From Pycnopodia helianthoides (lineage: Eukaryota; Echinodermata; Asteroidea; Forcipulatida; Asteriidae): a stretch of 64,000 bases of DNA. The translations under genes and the position numbers were made by a program. Below, piece by piece: positions 44,201 to 54,903 of this stretch. The notes under the pieces are model-generated. The model saw nothing but the letters and a program-made list of their open reading frames with translations, had not been told where the DNA came from and did no database searches. The stretch's first letter is position 1; each line of letters starts with the position of its first letter. Location: the NCBI GenBank assembly GCA_032158295.1, contig CM063246.1, positions 22,520,135-22,584,134 on the forward strand, read 5' to 3'.

Positions 44201-47200
44201 TGGGCTGGTCGGAAGACGGTTTTTCATGGCGCTGTTGGATGCTGAAAGAAAGCAAACACAACCAAAAACGTAATTAAGAAACGTAATTATCAATGTAAAC
44301 AATCCAGCCTGTCAAAAAACACGCACAAAACTGCGCTCACAATTCATTTGGCCGAGCTATCTGTCACAATTAACCTCTTGCTAATTAGCGTTACTTAGCG
44401 CCACGACACCGGGAGCAATTAATTGCCGCTGGAAGTGAATTATCCTTGTGCATTTTATTTGGGCCTATAAATAGCGCGTTTCAGTGTTGATATTACCGCT
44501 CTATACAACACATTACTACTAGACATAGATCAATTAATTAACGTGTTATTCAACAGCAGTAAAATCATGAACGAATCAGACTGCGCCGTGGCTTAAAGAC
44601 TTAACACCCAAAGTCAGATTTCATTTCCCCATGGATGGATATTCTTCTGTCCTCTGACAACCACACAATCCCCCCCCTCACCCTTTTGCAAATTTTCTCA
44701 CCGAAAAGTGCGGTCGAAACGTCGAAGAAGACTACACAACAGTGAACCTGTGGTGTATTTCTTGATCTTTGGCCCCCATAGGACCTCATTTGGATTGTTG
44801 TTGTTGTCGTTTTTAGACCGCATAACCAAACTGACAGTCATAACTTTATTGGAATGATGAGAAAACTGAGACGAACTGTTGTGATTCATCCTCTCCTTAA
44901 CATGACGTCAGAGATAAACAACAGCAGGGGGCGCTCGGGCTATGACGTCACATTTTTTGCCCGGTGAGTAAACACACCGGGCCCTTGCACAGTGTGAGAT
45001 ACCCGTTCCTTATGCAAGTTGAGAGCCCCCCTGGTGGCCGGCAAGTGTGATCCAACCGCAAACTCAGTGAGATCTAAATCCGGCTAATTATTTCTGGAGG
45101 ATCGGACTCGGACAAATTTGCGAAAATAAGACTTTGTCTGGTTTTGTTAAAAACATCGCTCTGCAGATTTACCCCCAAAATAGCCGTCTGTAAATTTATC
45201 CAATTTGATCTATGTTAGTCTTCACTACAGGACAGCAGTGATACTAAGTTTGGGACTACATTACTACTGTTTCCGGAAGCGTACGTCCACTGAAATTCTC
45301 CTGAAACTTACTTCTAAAAAAGAACCTGCGAAGACAGACGACCACAGGTGATCTCGTTGTTTATCGAACTTCAAGCGAGACATTTTAGGATGGTTCTTCC
45401 CTTTTTTTTTAATGGTTTTACAAGAAAACTTAACACCTGCCAAAAAAACTGTTATTTTTACATCACCATTTGTTGGTCTCGAGAGGATGTTTACGGTATC
45501 TTCAGTAGGAGTGGTTGCTAACGAAAGCTCATTGCAGTTTGTTTTTTAATCAGTTATAGTCTTCAAGTGCCACCATTGCCAATTCCATGGCTTTGAAACA
45601 ACCGCTCATACTTTGTTTGTGTTAAAACAAGTTGCTGAATTCGTTTTGGGGGCACTATTATTGCTACTGTATACTGGTTCTGTTGCTTTTTAGATAGTCT
45701 TATATTTATTTTTCATTTACACTTGTTCGTCTCTGTTTTAATTTGTTTTTTTGGGGATTTTTTTTTGCTTACGTTTTTTAGGCAGCAGCCTGTACACTCT
45801 GTAAGGTTCAGGGATGTCTAACTGCGTCTTCTCGTGAACTTCGTCAATGTCGGAAGTTTGTTCAGAGCAGTACGTAGCCTCGTCTTCCATACGGCCGGCT
45901 CAGGCACATGCACACCTGGCTTGAATTTACCCGTATTGAGAGACCACAGCTGTCGATGCCGGAGGAGGGGGGGAAAAAGTTACAAGATTATTTTAAGGAG
46001 GCCGAGAGAAAGAGTATTTCTGGATAACCTTAGGGGAAACAGTGATAAAACATCACTGAGGATATACACGTCAAACAAGCATTTTGCTATTTTGAATTCT
46101 TTAAAGTAAATTTAGCCTAAATACCAAAGTATTTGTACGAGCTGGAACAACCAGCTGTGTTTTCATTTTGTTTAAATGTCATACTCGTACAACTAACATG
46201 TGACATGACCGAAGGGGTGGCAAACATAGTAACTCCCCGATTGTGGTCAGTTTAAAAAAAAAAATACGAGGTGGACCCGGGGCAAGGCGGCCGAACCACC
46301 CTAGAGATGGTCTCTGCAGACACCCTGGACAGGAGGGCAGAACAGAGAGTTGAAACAGAAGGGACAACGTCTGCGAGACATCAATATAGGGGGAAAGTAA
46401 AAAACCACGGCGTGTATACAATTATCTTGACATTATAAAGTGTCATGGGATATGTTTCGAAAATCAACTTTAAATTAGACCGATGCTTTTCTCATTTGCG
46501 AAAAACTGCGACCACTTTGCACTAAGGGTTTTTTTTTGGGGGGGGAGGTTCGAGGTTGTATCTTCTTAAGCAGAGTTGCTTCTCTGCGCTGCGTTTAATT
46601 GCCGGTTCATGTGAGGTTTTTTCGCATGACCTCCGGACAATTGCATTTGAAAATCTGCACAAATCTATCATAACCCAATGGCCTGTGGTAATTTAATAAG
46701 GACACCTGCGAAACATCTCTGATAATTGATTGTGTCAAACTATTAAGCTTGGGTACCAGTGTTGGTTTTGAGGGACGGTCTGGCTCTCACCTTGAAGATC
46801 TTAGAATCTTCTTCCTGGTTGTAGTCTTGCTTTCCAGCGTGTTTCCATGGAATCTTGAAGAGTTTCTTCTCCTTTTCGATCCATTCCAATCCCTTGACCG
46901 ACCCTTCGTTGATTAGATTCTCCAGCCAGGGCCGGAGCCTCTGCCGGCTCTGGTGGGTGCGGACGACTTGGGCGACCGGCGAGTCATCGCTGCTGTCCGT
47001 GGAAGCTGGGGAGCTCTGAGTCTGCATTGGCTCGTTGGTCCTGGTGACAACAAAATGCAAACATTTCAGTTTAGGAATTGTACTAAGTTCAAGATAGACA
47101 TAGAAACTCCGCATGTTTCCATGTGTTTGATGAGTCCCCTTATACAGCGTCAACCCTCTGTACAAACCATGGGGGCGGTAGAAATAGGTGTGGGTCGATA

Positions 47201-50200
47201 TCAGATCCACTACCGGTACTTTGTAATTGTGAATTACAAATAAATAAAAATCAAATGAATCTATGACATAAACTTGCTGTGACTTTAATTAGTTGGAAGT
47301 TTATGTCCTCAGATTATTATTATGAATAGGGGACGACGACTTATGACATCAACGTTTATGCTGTCAAGTTGTTATTGTAATATTCGTTCTTTTTACTTAT
47401 TGAGTAAGCGAAATCTGTTTGCGAGTGCATAAGATTTTGATGGAATGCAACCGCGAACCTCGTATCAGAAATGTTGGATTATAAGTAATGTACCTCGTTA
47501 ATAAAAGTATGCCCACCTCAAAAACCCCAAAACACCAAACCTCGAGCTCATTAAAAAAGTACTTTGATCCCATATTTGCCGCTGGTCTTGATGGGATATG
47601 ACGGATCCCGTCTGCCGCCTTCTAAAGGTATTCGCCTTGCAGCCAGGGTCGCACTTTTTTGTGTTTAACCAACCACCAAAACCGGGGTTATCTAACCATT
47701 TGTCGGTTCAGGTTTACCACGGCTGTTCTTGTAATTAAAAGAACTGTGTCTCCGCCGTGCCTGGGCAAATCGTGGCCGGGGGAAACGCGGCGTCCTCTCC
47801 CTCTAGAGTGGAGTGTGCTCGTGGCACGCAATGGGGAAGCCGGGGGTTAAAACTTGGACTTATCGTGTGAAAAAGATCAATTTTTCCTTATTAGAGGCAT
47901 GCCATGTTGGTTACTAGAAGGACAAAGTTTGATACAGGGGGGTAGTTTATCTAACTTAGCGCCTCGAACTGTACAAAAGGGGCTGAAAACACCCCAATAT
48001 TTCCGCCCGAAATGCTGACATGTTGAACAGTTGAACTCTTGCCTGACATGATTGTTAAGTCAGAGAACAAACAATGGTGTCAAAAATAATTCTCAAACAT
48101 ATATTTTCTTTGGTCATATATATGTCATAAACGAGAAATTAAACAAATTGACTTCGTAGCCACGACGTTCGTCCACGAGCAGAGAACTGAAGCCAATCCC
48201 TTGGCTAGGTGTACTCATCCTCTGTATACTCATCAGTATATGAAAGATGACGAAGGAGCAGGTAAACCTATATACGTGGCATTATTCTGCTCAATCCGAC
48301 GCGCCCTCGACTCTGGCACCGACTATCAAGCTAAAATCTCGGCCGTCCAGATGCACGTCTGGACAGTGTCGTTTACCCCCGCCACTGCAGGAAGGAACCC
48401 GGTAGCTCAGAGGGAGTGTTAAACCAATCAGAAGATAACAACAAACAAACTACTTTATTAAAATTTTTAAAAAGCATTGCACAATTCTCCTCGACTTAGA
48501 GTTACGTTTAGTAATTAGGCCTAGGGGCCTATTCGTGTAAATAACAAACTAGTTGTATTTGCAAACATTTTGCAAAGTTTTATTTTATGTTTTCTTGCGT
48601 CTAGAGATCGTCTGATTTTGATTTAAAAAAAACTTCAAAAATAATTATTTTCAGCTACGCAGTATAAATTCCCCTTTTCTCCCCACCTTGTCGTCACTGA
48701 GTTGCTTTTCTTCCTTTACAGGTAAAAACAAAGTAAGCGGGGATTTTTCTATTCGGAAGTACGCCACCGTCTGAACCGGCTGTTTTTAAGTTCGTGTTCC
48801 TTCCTTGATTTGTTAATGGGGAAAGAACTCAGGCAGTCCGCACGTGTCGACTAGAAAACATGACAATAAGGAACAAAAATGACGTGGAAACAGACCCCCC
48901 CCCCCGCGAAAACACTGCAGTGTGATGCAAATTCACCACCGAAATGAAAGTCATTATAAGGAAAAACAATACAATTTGATTGATTGTGAAATGTGAGAAA
49001 TGAATTTGGGCAGTGTCAGGGAATTACCAAATGACTTGCGTTAATTTTTTTCTCAATGACATGATTTTGCCGTTTCTTGCGGGCCTCGTGATGATACCCC
49101 AAAGGCTCGTGTTACAATCATCCATACAATGAACATGCACATTTTTTTCAAAACAAAAATAAATGAACCCCAACTTCTGAGTTTGTTTACTTCATAAACA
49201 AGTCTACGATTTCGACTGTGAACATTTCATCAAAAACCACCTTTTTTTAACAGCTTGGAACTCAACAAAAAATATAAGTAACGAAAGCTAAGTTTGATAC
49301 GGTAGGCCTACCATGAAAGCTCCGTGACCAAGATAGTTGAGATATCATGCCCAAATTTAATACAAAATAATACTTTGCAATTATATTTTTAAGTGGCTCT
49401 CAGAAATTAGCCCCGTGCTGCACTTTTAACGCGGAGGCCTTGGGTTCGATTTCAAACTAAATCATTACAATCGCTCAGCTTTGGGCTTTTTGTTCCCCGA
49501 CGTAAATGCAATTAAGCACTGCAGAAAATAACTATTGACAGAAGTATAGTTTCTTCCCTTGACACCATATATCTTTTGTCTTTATGTACTTTGCTTGGCT
49601 TATCGTCTGCTTGAACAAAGAGGATAGGTTTTCTCAGTCCGTGTTGCTGCAGCTCGATGACATAAAGAAAGTTTAGCTTACGCCCACCTCCACGAAAGAA
49701 CAACTTGGCCATGTATAGCCGCAGGGCGAAGTGCTTTGCGCAGACACCGGGTCGTTAATACCGCGGCGCGGCACCAGAGATTGGCCGGTGACAGAGACGC
49801 GAGAAGCCCGGGCCGGGGCCTAGGAGCAAACCACGCCTGCGAGCGCCGCACCCCGGCAGGGCTGCTTGGAAAAAGGTGCTACGTTTCACGGTAGATATTG
49901 GGTGACAAACGCTTGTCACTTCATGTCACATGTGAGTCCTTCCAGAACGTTTGAAGACAAAGGCTCCATTAAAAAGTGTGATTTAATTATCAAAGCTTTA
50001 TGGAAAGTGTCTTAGATGAACGTGGCACTGCTGGTATATATTGGTTTTTAGGCATATTGTTGGATTTTTACGGCTCAAACATTTTGCTAACTCAGAAATT
50101 ATTTTCAATGCAAAGATCTCTTCCAATTCTAAATCATTCACACACCCCCAAAAAACTAGTGATACAGAACTTGAGGGCTGAACTTTAATTAACAAAATGA

Positions 50201-51457
50201 AAAGAAACAATGCAATGATATTTGTTCGTTTGTTATATGCAGCATTTGTTTTATAAATAGCGATTTACCCACAACAGACCCCTTCCCTTCGTCGATCTCA
50301 AAATAAGGAAGGACTGGTGAGGAGGTAGCCTGAAGGCAACCCAGGTTGGATTTGAACCCACCATTTATTTCCAGCTGATATCAAATCATTATCTTGCGTT
50401 CATTTAAAAATGATAAATGAACAACACGCAACAAGTTTTAAAAAGCAGAAGAACTTAGATCGAGCCCTCTCAATTCCATTCCACATTGCCATTGAAATTG
50501 TTTATAGTTTTTAAAGATAGGCCTATAGCATAAAACAAGCGGCCCCCAAGATCGGCCCCCCTAATTGTCAAAGACCAGCATCCTCACTTGGTGTATCCCA
50601 ACGAGAATTTTTCTCAGATTCAAAGTTTTGTGTGAACATACCTCTTTCTATAAAACTATATTTCGAAGGGGGGTCGTTTCTAACAATGTTTTATAATACC
50701 AACAGCTCCTCAGTGCTCTTTATCCAAGTAAGTTTTTATGGCCATTAACTTGTGGAGTAATTATTAAAAAGTACACCCTGCCTTTAAGCCAAAACTTTTC
50801 TGTGATATGAGGTAGAATTAGCTACAAACTCAATAGAGATTTAATTGCTCTGCAATATGTTGTCTGTTTTTGTTGGAATAATTTTGTATTGTCTAAAAGT
50901 ACAACCTTTTCGAAATTGAGCTGAAAAAGGGAATGACATGACTTTTTTAAAATTCATTAATATAAAGTAACACTTAAGTTACTGTTTGTCAACACTGTTG
51001 ACAATAAACAGTTTATCGACCAGTTTAACATATTAAAACAAGAAGTAGTAGGATCAAAGTGGTAATCACAGCAAAACAATATTCTCCCTTCACGAAGATA
51101 ATCAAATATCAAATATTGTGACATAAAATCATTTATTATCATTCAACAGGTATTAAACTCGTCTTCATTCACTGCCCCTTTTACGAATGAAAATCAAGCT
51201 TCGTGGCAAACAAAAGTTCTAGGTGCTGTAAACAATCGGATTGTTTTATTGGAAGTCTACATTCTGATGTATTCAAATACGAGAGGTAATAATATTTGCT
51301 CGAATCATAAAAGGCAACCCAACTGGGCTAACTCAATAACCAACAGTTTAAAAAAAAAAACAAGTGTCTCGATGTGAAATTAAAAAAAAGGTACTTACTT
51401 GGCATCCGACGGACGACGTTGCACATTGGTGGCAGCTGCAGACATTGCAGAAAGCAT
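37752..51457 (-). CDS. IRF-A: interferon regulatory factor with DBD and IAD (650 aa if one missing base in exon 3 is allowed)
   Basis: Eleven coding exons on the minus strand: 51,399-51,457, 46,791-47,040, 45,773-45,949, 44,171-44,241, 43,735-43,804, 42,616-42,683, 41,943-41,988, 41,145-41,339, 40,305-40,619, 38,833-39,061 and 37,752-38,223. All borders are GT/AG. The sum is 1,952 nt; one more base in exon 3 gives 651 codons and consistent phases. The DBD (residues ~52-162) has the five-Trp cluster at 58, 73, 85, 105 and 124. The linker (~163-417) is rich in Tyr, His, Ser and Gln and has a PPxY motif (PPPSYESS). The IAD starts at ~418. Helix-3 residues read RLRTALNK, with Thr where most IRFs have Cys; the Lys and the SQLDI-like QLDIPEPY segment are closest to the IRF4/8 type. 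It is predicted to bind GAAA-type elements in the nucleus. As given, the frame breaks in the recognition helix (see findings). Confidence 0.85.
38382..38583. mobile_element. MITE with GGGCCCAATTTCATAGAGCT ends (copy 2)
   Basis: The left end GGGCCCAATTTCATAGAGCT, then GCTTAAGCA, pairs with the right end TGCTTAAGTGGCTCATTGAA, then ATTTGGCCCA. About 200 bp, inside IRF-A intron 10. A longer copy lies at 16,758. Confidence 0.85.
38833..39061 (-). CDS. IRF-A exon 10: first half of IAD
   Basis: Acceptor TTTATCTTAG|AG, donor AGAGG|GTAAGT (phase 2). It reads HVMSIQISYQSTDAGYQCVE, NPAGCVLFFNQPW and MTEKQISLTAEVLRCFERG, as in the N-terminal strands of the IAD. Confidence 0.9.
40305..40619 (-). CDS. IRF-A exon 9: Ser/Thr-rich linker with PPxY
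   Basis: Acceptor CTCTAAATAG|TG, donor CAGCTG|GTAAGT. It reads TDTLVNNNDPRHVNYHDLVA and on to STSEPTLPA. KSNPPPSYESSLSDSSHS contains a WW-domain ligand motif (PPSY) followed by Ser clusters that could be phosphorylated. Confidence 0.85.
41145..41339 (-). CDS. IRF-A exon 8: His/Gly-rich linker
   Basis: Acceptor CTTGTTGCAG|GT. It reads YPSNTAADLDMITDVITRDI, HGHHPTSHAHYPPGSGHVYG and HGRVNKLDN. The donor AA|GTACGG is weak but is the only nearby GT that keeps phase 1 into exon 9; the 3' limit is therefore less sure than the rest. Confidence 0.75.
41943..41988 (-). CDS. IRF-A exon 7: 46-nt micro-linker exon
   Basis: Acceptor TTTCTTACAG|GG, donor CAACT|GTAAGT. It reads GRAGVDYGYQQAYTN. Both splice sites are strong and phases fit. 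Confidence 0.8.
42616..42683 (-). CDS. IRF-A exon 6: Tyr/Gln/His-rich linker
   Basis: Acceptor TTAATTTCAG|CC, donor GATACG|GTAAGT. It reads ADAYDRQNHSGYQQQSHHWY then DT. Confidence 0.85.
43077..43472. mobile_element. ~390-bp TTAA MITE (copy 2), in IRF-A intron 5
   Basis: TTAA followed by AGGAACATTACAGAATTGGT at the left; the right end ACCAATTCTGTAATGTTCCT is followed by TAAA (one T lost). The interior is ~90 % like the copy at 6,605 by eye, including GTTTATCGCTCAGTGAGCG. Confidence 0.9.
43735..43804 (-). CDS. IRF-A exon 5: Ser/Tyr-rich linker
   Basis: Acceptor AACTTTTGCAG|AG, donor TTACA|GTAAGT. It reads SGHSMSSYSDRYSPYDMRPG then TYY. Confidence 0.85.
44171..44241 (-). CDS. IRF-A exon 4: start of linker
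   Basis: Acceptor TGCTTTCTTTCAG|CA, donor CACAGG|GTAAGT, phase 1 in and 0 out. It reads SNSAMKNRLPTSPTYGQQDS then HHR. Confidence 0.85.
45773..45949 (-). CDS. IRF-A exon 3: second half of DBD, one base short
   Basis: Acceptor with a long pyrimidine tract (CTCCGGCATCGACAG|), donor AAAAAAC|GTAAGC. The first frame reads LWSLNTGKFKPGVHVPEPAV then WKTRLRTALNKLP; the DBD then goes on one base out of frame as DIDEVHEKTQLDIPEPYRVY and RLLPKK. The exon is 177 nt; 178 are needed for phase 1 at its 3' end. The missing base is between Pro136 and Asp137. Without it the reading stops ~9 codons later at a TAG. The recognition helix (RLRTALNK) is just upstream. Confidence 0.85.
46791..47040 (-). CDS. IRF-A exon 2: N-terminus and first half of DBD
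   Basis: Acceptor TTTTGTTGTCACCAG|G, donor TTCAAG|GTGAGA. After a Ser/Asp-rich stretch it reads RLRPWLENLINEGSVKGLEW, IEKEKKLFKIPWKHAGKQDY and EEDSKIF. Trp 58, 73 and 85 and the IPWKHA step are IRF hallmarks. A Met at 47,027 lies in frame and could start a shorter form. Confidence 0.95.
47250..49500. other. Intron 1 of IRF-A, no further exon seen
   Basis: No stretch fits the exon 1 to exon 2 phase. Short open frames at 47,659-47,850 and 48,201-48,422 show no motif. Confidence 0.45.
49690..49715 (-). other. Candidate alternative first exon within IRF-A intron 1
   Basis: An ATG in good context (ACATGG, 49,712) starts MAKLFFRGGG and meets a donor GGGC|GTAAGC at ~49,681. It would end in phase 1 and not join exon 2 (phase 2) in frame, so it could only serve as a leader, with translation starting at Met 47,027. 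It lies next to the GC-rich island at 49,700-49,870. Confidence 0.25.
49700..49870. promoter_or_regulatory. CpG-rich island in IRF-A intron 1
   Basis: Markedly GC-rich and CpG-rich (TACCGCGGCGCGGCACC, GAAGCCCGGGCCGGGGCC, GAGCGCCGCACCCCGG) in otherwise AT-rich DNA. It may be an internal promoter of IRF-A or a foreign insert; nothing coding was recognised in it. Confidence 0.4.
49900..51360. other. Intron 1 of IRF-A, distal part
   Basis: AT-rich; no exon or repeat that I can name. Confidence 0.4.
51399..51457 (-). CDS. IRF-A exon 1: start codon exon
   Basis: ATG at 51,457 is the first in frame after an upstream in-frame TAG ten codons before. It reads MLSAMSAAATNVQRRPSDA and ends in phase 2 at a consensus donor CCAA|GTAAGT, joining exon 2 to give K-T-N-E-P-M. 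A second ATG lies 12 nt in. The exon is called from frame, donor and phase, not from homology. Confidence 0.7.
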
Positions 51458-51565
51458 TTTGGAGAGGAGTTTTTTTAACAAGTCCTATAGAATCAAGCAC
51501 AGATTGTTACTCCTCCACAGCCTGTGGCCTAACAGCGTATGACTTGACCCGGAGAGCAAACCACT

Positions 51566-51593
51566 TCTATATTCTGCCACGATTATGACGTCA
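51566..51593 (-). promoter_or_regulatory. Probable IRF-A core promoter: CRE and TATA-like box
   Basis: A perfect CRE palindrome TGACGTCA (51,586-51,593) is followed on the minus strand by GAATATAGAA (~51,567-51,576), a TATA-like box about 110 nt before the ATG. CRE next to a TATA box is a common inducible-promoter arrangement. Confidence 0.45.
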
Positions 51594-51659
51594 GAACGGT
51601 GACTACAGAGATCCTGCGCAGTGCCGGTGTCTAAATTCAACCTGTTAAAAGAAAAAGAG

Positions 51660-54420
51660 ATTTCTAACGGAAGTTGATGTAGGTCGCTATTAAAAACAGT
51701 CGGTGACCATATTTATCCGATTGGGTTTGGGGGCTTAGTGGGATTTTGTTTGTAAAGATTACACAAACTTATATGGTTATGATTTGGTGGCGATTCATAT
51801 TAATTTGTTGATATTATCGCAGCAATTTCTGGCAGTTTATAGCTAAAACGTTTCGACAAAACCATGGAATATTTCTACATCTGGTCTATGTGTTAAAGCA
51901 CGTGATCTTAATCCTATAATCTGATTGATAAGTTCGCTTGTACAATTAAGACCAAACACTGACAGTAGTGCTGATTGGACAGCTCGACAGTTATGCAACA
52001 GAGAAGCTGATTGGTTTGGACTCGAGTTTGCCTCTGCGCGCGATGCTCTCCGTTCTGATTGGACGCTTTCCACGTGCAACTTTGCAAGCGAGTGCAATCC
52101 AACCAATCAACAGGTTGCATGACAATGACACAGACTGTATAGGTGAAGTTTTCAGATCAAAGCAGAACGTCAAATCAGTCTATGTGACCAAAGATATATT
52201 GAATGCAATGAGAACGGATTTCGTTATCAAGGGTTTTACAAACACCTTTTAAGAGATTTTATCTAATTTTCGAGACCACTGCTAGAACAAACAGGACTGA
52301 AAGTGCAAGTTGCTATCAAAAGAATGATGAGCTTTATCTAAGAACCGCGTCATGTGACGCAGTCGATTGCCACTCAAGTACCATTTCTGAGATGCACTAA
52401 ATTATAGAACTGTTCGTAAATTAACCTTTTCCTAAAAGCATTATGCGGCAACGAAAAATGCAGATCAATCTGCTGATAGTATCAAAACCCTCCATCGTAA
52501 AACTACAGCGGCAGCCATTTTGTTCTTATTCCCTGTGTGATAATTACATGAATACATACGATGAGAGAAAGGTGCCAGACTTTTTCATCCTAGCTCTTTT
52601 ACGCATGTAAACATTTTTCCAATGAATCTAATATTTTCTGTCAACTATAAGATTTAGAGAGACGCATTATTATTATTATTTTCAAATCAGGGGACTGACA
52701 GATCGACAAGCAATTCATGAACTAGAAGAATATTGTATAAAATCAAACAAGATGGGCTTGCAAAGGTGTCGTACCTAAGTAACAGATAACAGTAAATATT
52801 TGTTTTTGTGTGTTGTGTTGTCATTTTAGCCTTCAAAAAGACTGTGCTATAGGGTCGAAACGTCAGGCCGTTTACTATTTTATTAACTTGTTGCATTTAT
52901 ACCATTTTGGTTAAAGCAGTTTGCAACAGCTTACCTATTTTCTCGTTTAAAGCATTTTTTTCCCTGAGTATTCCCAGGGATAGGTCTGTCCCAGACAAAT
53001 ACAAGAAATCAGCTTCCGAGAAAATGCTTTCCGAGACAAAAACAAAATCCGCGGTAGTGGTGTAACTCGCTTCTTACAATATCGTGCCATATAATACCCC
53101 ATATATGCTGTTACAATACAATACAATACAATAAAACGACTTCCGAAGTAAAACAATCGGCTCAAAAAAGCTGGCTAGCAGCCCCGTAAGCCATCTCTTA
53201 TAACATCCGGGCTTTCATTTGGGGCTTCGCGGAAACCCGAATTTTCTCGCGAAGTTCAAACTTTCCAGACGATTGGGTACTATTGGAGTCAAGGATTTCG
53301 AGTGATTTGGAAGCCCCTTGGATTACGCGGAATAGCAGAAACTTAACACAAAACGCGCGCGGAGAAGAACATATTTAAAGGAATTACATTTTGCACACCT
53401 TCGTCAAGAAAGCATGAATGCATTTTTAACTGTTGCCCTTCTAAAATGTTGCTTTTTATAAAGAAAACTTACATCATTATGTATTCCTTTTTATTACGTT
53501 TTAGTTCGGTAAATATTCAGACAAAACTTCAAACGACAACGAAAGGCTGATGAAGTCTGGCCATTCATCAAGCAAAATGAAGAAAAAGGGGTAGAATATA
53601 TCCCAACAATGAGGACCGCTGGGACTACACTAAAACTCTAGTTGAATTGCACCCGAAATAAATGTTCAGAAACTAAATACCTTTAATGATATATATACAC
53701 ATTGTGCACATGTATATATTAAAGTATTTAATTTCTCCATGTGTATACTAAAAGTGTTCGAGCACTAAAAGTTGACAATTTTTTAAAGAATATTTGTCTT
53801 TTTCTTTTTAGGTTATAGTGGATCAACGAATTACAAATTTCAGATTTTGACTGTCATACTAGTAAGCGCGCTACATTAAGGGTGACTGCGTGAATGGCCA
53901 AATCCACTGCCATTAATATTATTGTTCATAGACACTGGATATACGCAAACCACGCATGGTCGTATTTATTCTTAATGAACGTCCAATTAACCACTAATTT
54001 AAGCCTCTTTGCAATCAATCAGAAGCTCATATTCGTCTAACTGAAAACAGGTTCTACTGGATGGGTTCGGGGAAGAATTTCTGACGGAGCAGTTCCTCTT
54101 TATGGATGGTTTCAAAAGCAACTATTCAATCTATCGGCTTTAGTGATAAACTGGGCCGTGTTCTCGGCAGGTGCAATGCCACCGAACTACGGTTTTGTGC
54201 GTTTAACCACTACATGCTTTATAAGCAGCCCATACAATGACTGTATCTTCGTTTACCATAATATGCACACACGGAAAAGCTTTGTTCTTCAACAAATTTA
54301 CAAGGCAAGACTATGTAACTTATGTTTGATAGTGTCAACAATAACAATACACTTGTTGTAAAATGTCACAATGGCATCAGGATGAAGAATATGATGTCGG
54401 CGTTACCCTTATCAACTGTG
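51660..54420. other. Upstream of IRF-A; no gene seen
   Basis: AT-rich. Short open frames at 51,843-52,252 overlap on both strands without a motif. CTCGCGAAGTTC/GCTTCGCGG words near 53,225 are unexplained. Confidence 0.4.
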
Positions 54421-54424
54421 TGCG

Positions 54425-54560
54425 GTATAGCAGTATACTCAGTGCCTTCAGAGTCCAGAGGAAGTAAATACACGGGATACTCGGGTGGGATTCGAACCCA
54501 CGACCCCTAAGTCCTAGAGCAGCTGAACCGCTTGACTACCGAACGTGGAGAGGCAGTATT
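54425..54560 (-). mobile_element. tRNA-derived SINE (family 2-like)
   Basis: The minus strand reads CGGTAGTCAAGCGGTTCAGC, then TGGGTTCGAATCCCACC (B box) and ACTCTGAAGGCACTGAG. Only the head and the start of the body are kept. Confidence 0.6.
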
Positions 54561-54677
54561 ACCCTTTTAGTTAGCAGTGGATGCTGCAAACAATTGTAAT
54601 AATAACATTCACAACACCCGAAGATAATAGAAGCGTGTACAAAATGTCACTGTACAATTTAGAATAAACCTTATGCA

Positions 54678-54730
54678 TTGACGTCATCACGCCGCCATCT
54701 TAGAGGTAAAAAGATGACGTAACAATGGAA
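54678..54730. promoter_or_regulatory. CRE/YY1-like cluster
   Basis: TGACGTCATCACGCCGCCAT then CTTAGAGG and GATGACGTAAC fall within 50 bp, with another TGACGTCA at ~54,979. CRE plus GCCGCCATCTT (YY1-like) is a usual promoter arrangement, but no gene start was found beside it. Confidence 0.35.
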
Positions 54731-54743
54731 AACGCACAGCTAT

Positions 54744-54903
54744 GGCCCTTTTCGAATTCACGGCTTCGGCTCCAAAATCGGCTCAGGCTAGCTAGGCTCC
54801 CTCAATTATTTTAACCTACGCATGCATTGCAGTCAGGATTCCAGACAAGAAAACTGGGCCTGAAGCCCAATTCGAAGCCGAAGCCGTGGATTCGAAAAGG
54901 GCC
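54744..54903. mobile_element. 160-bp MITE with 28-bp ends and TAT target duplication
   Basis: The left end GGCCCTTTTCGAATTCACGG, then CTTCGGCT, pairs with the right end AGCCGAAGCCGTGGATTCGA, then AAAGGGCC. TAT lies immediately on both sides. Confidence 0.9.

Noticed and set aside
45834..46109. Plus-strand open frame of 91 codons
   Set aside because: It is antisense to IRF-A exon 3, whose minus-strand reading matches the IRF DBD.
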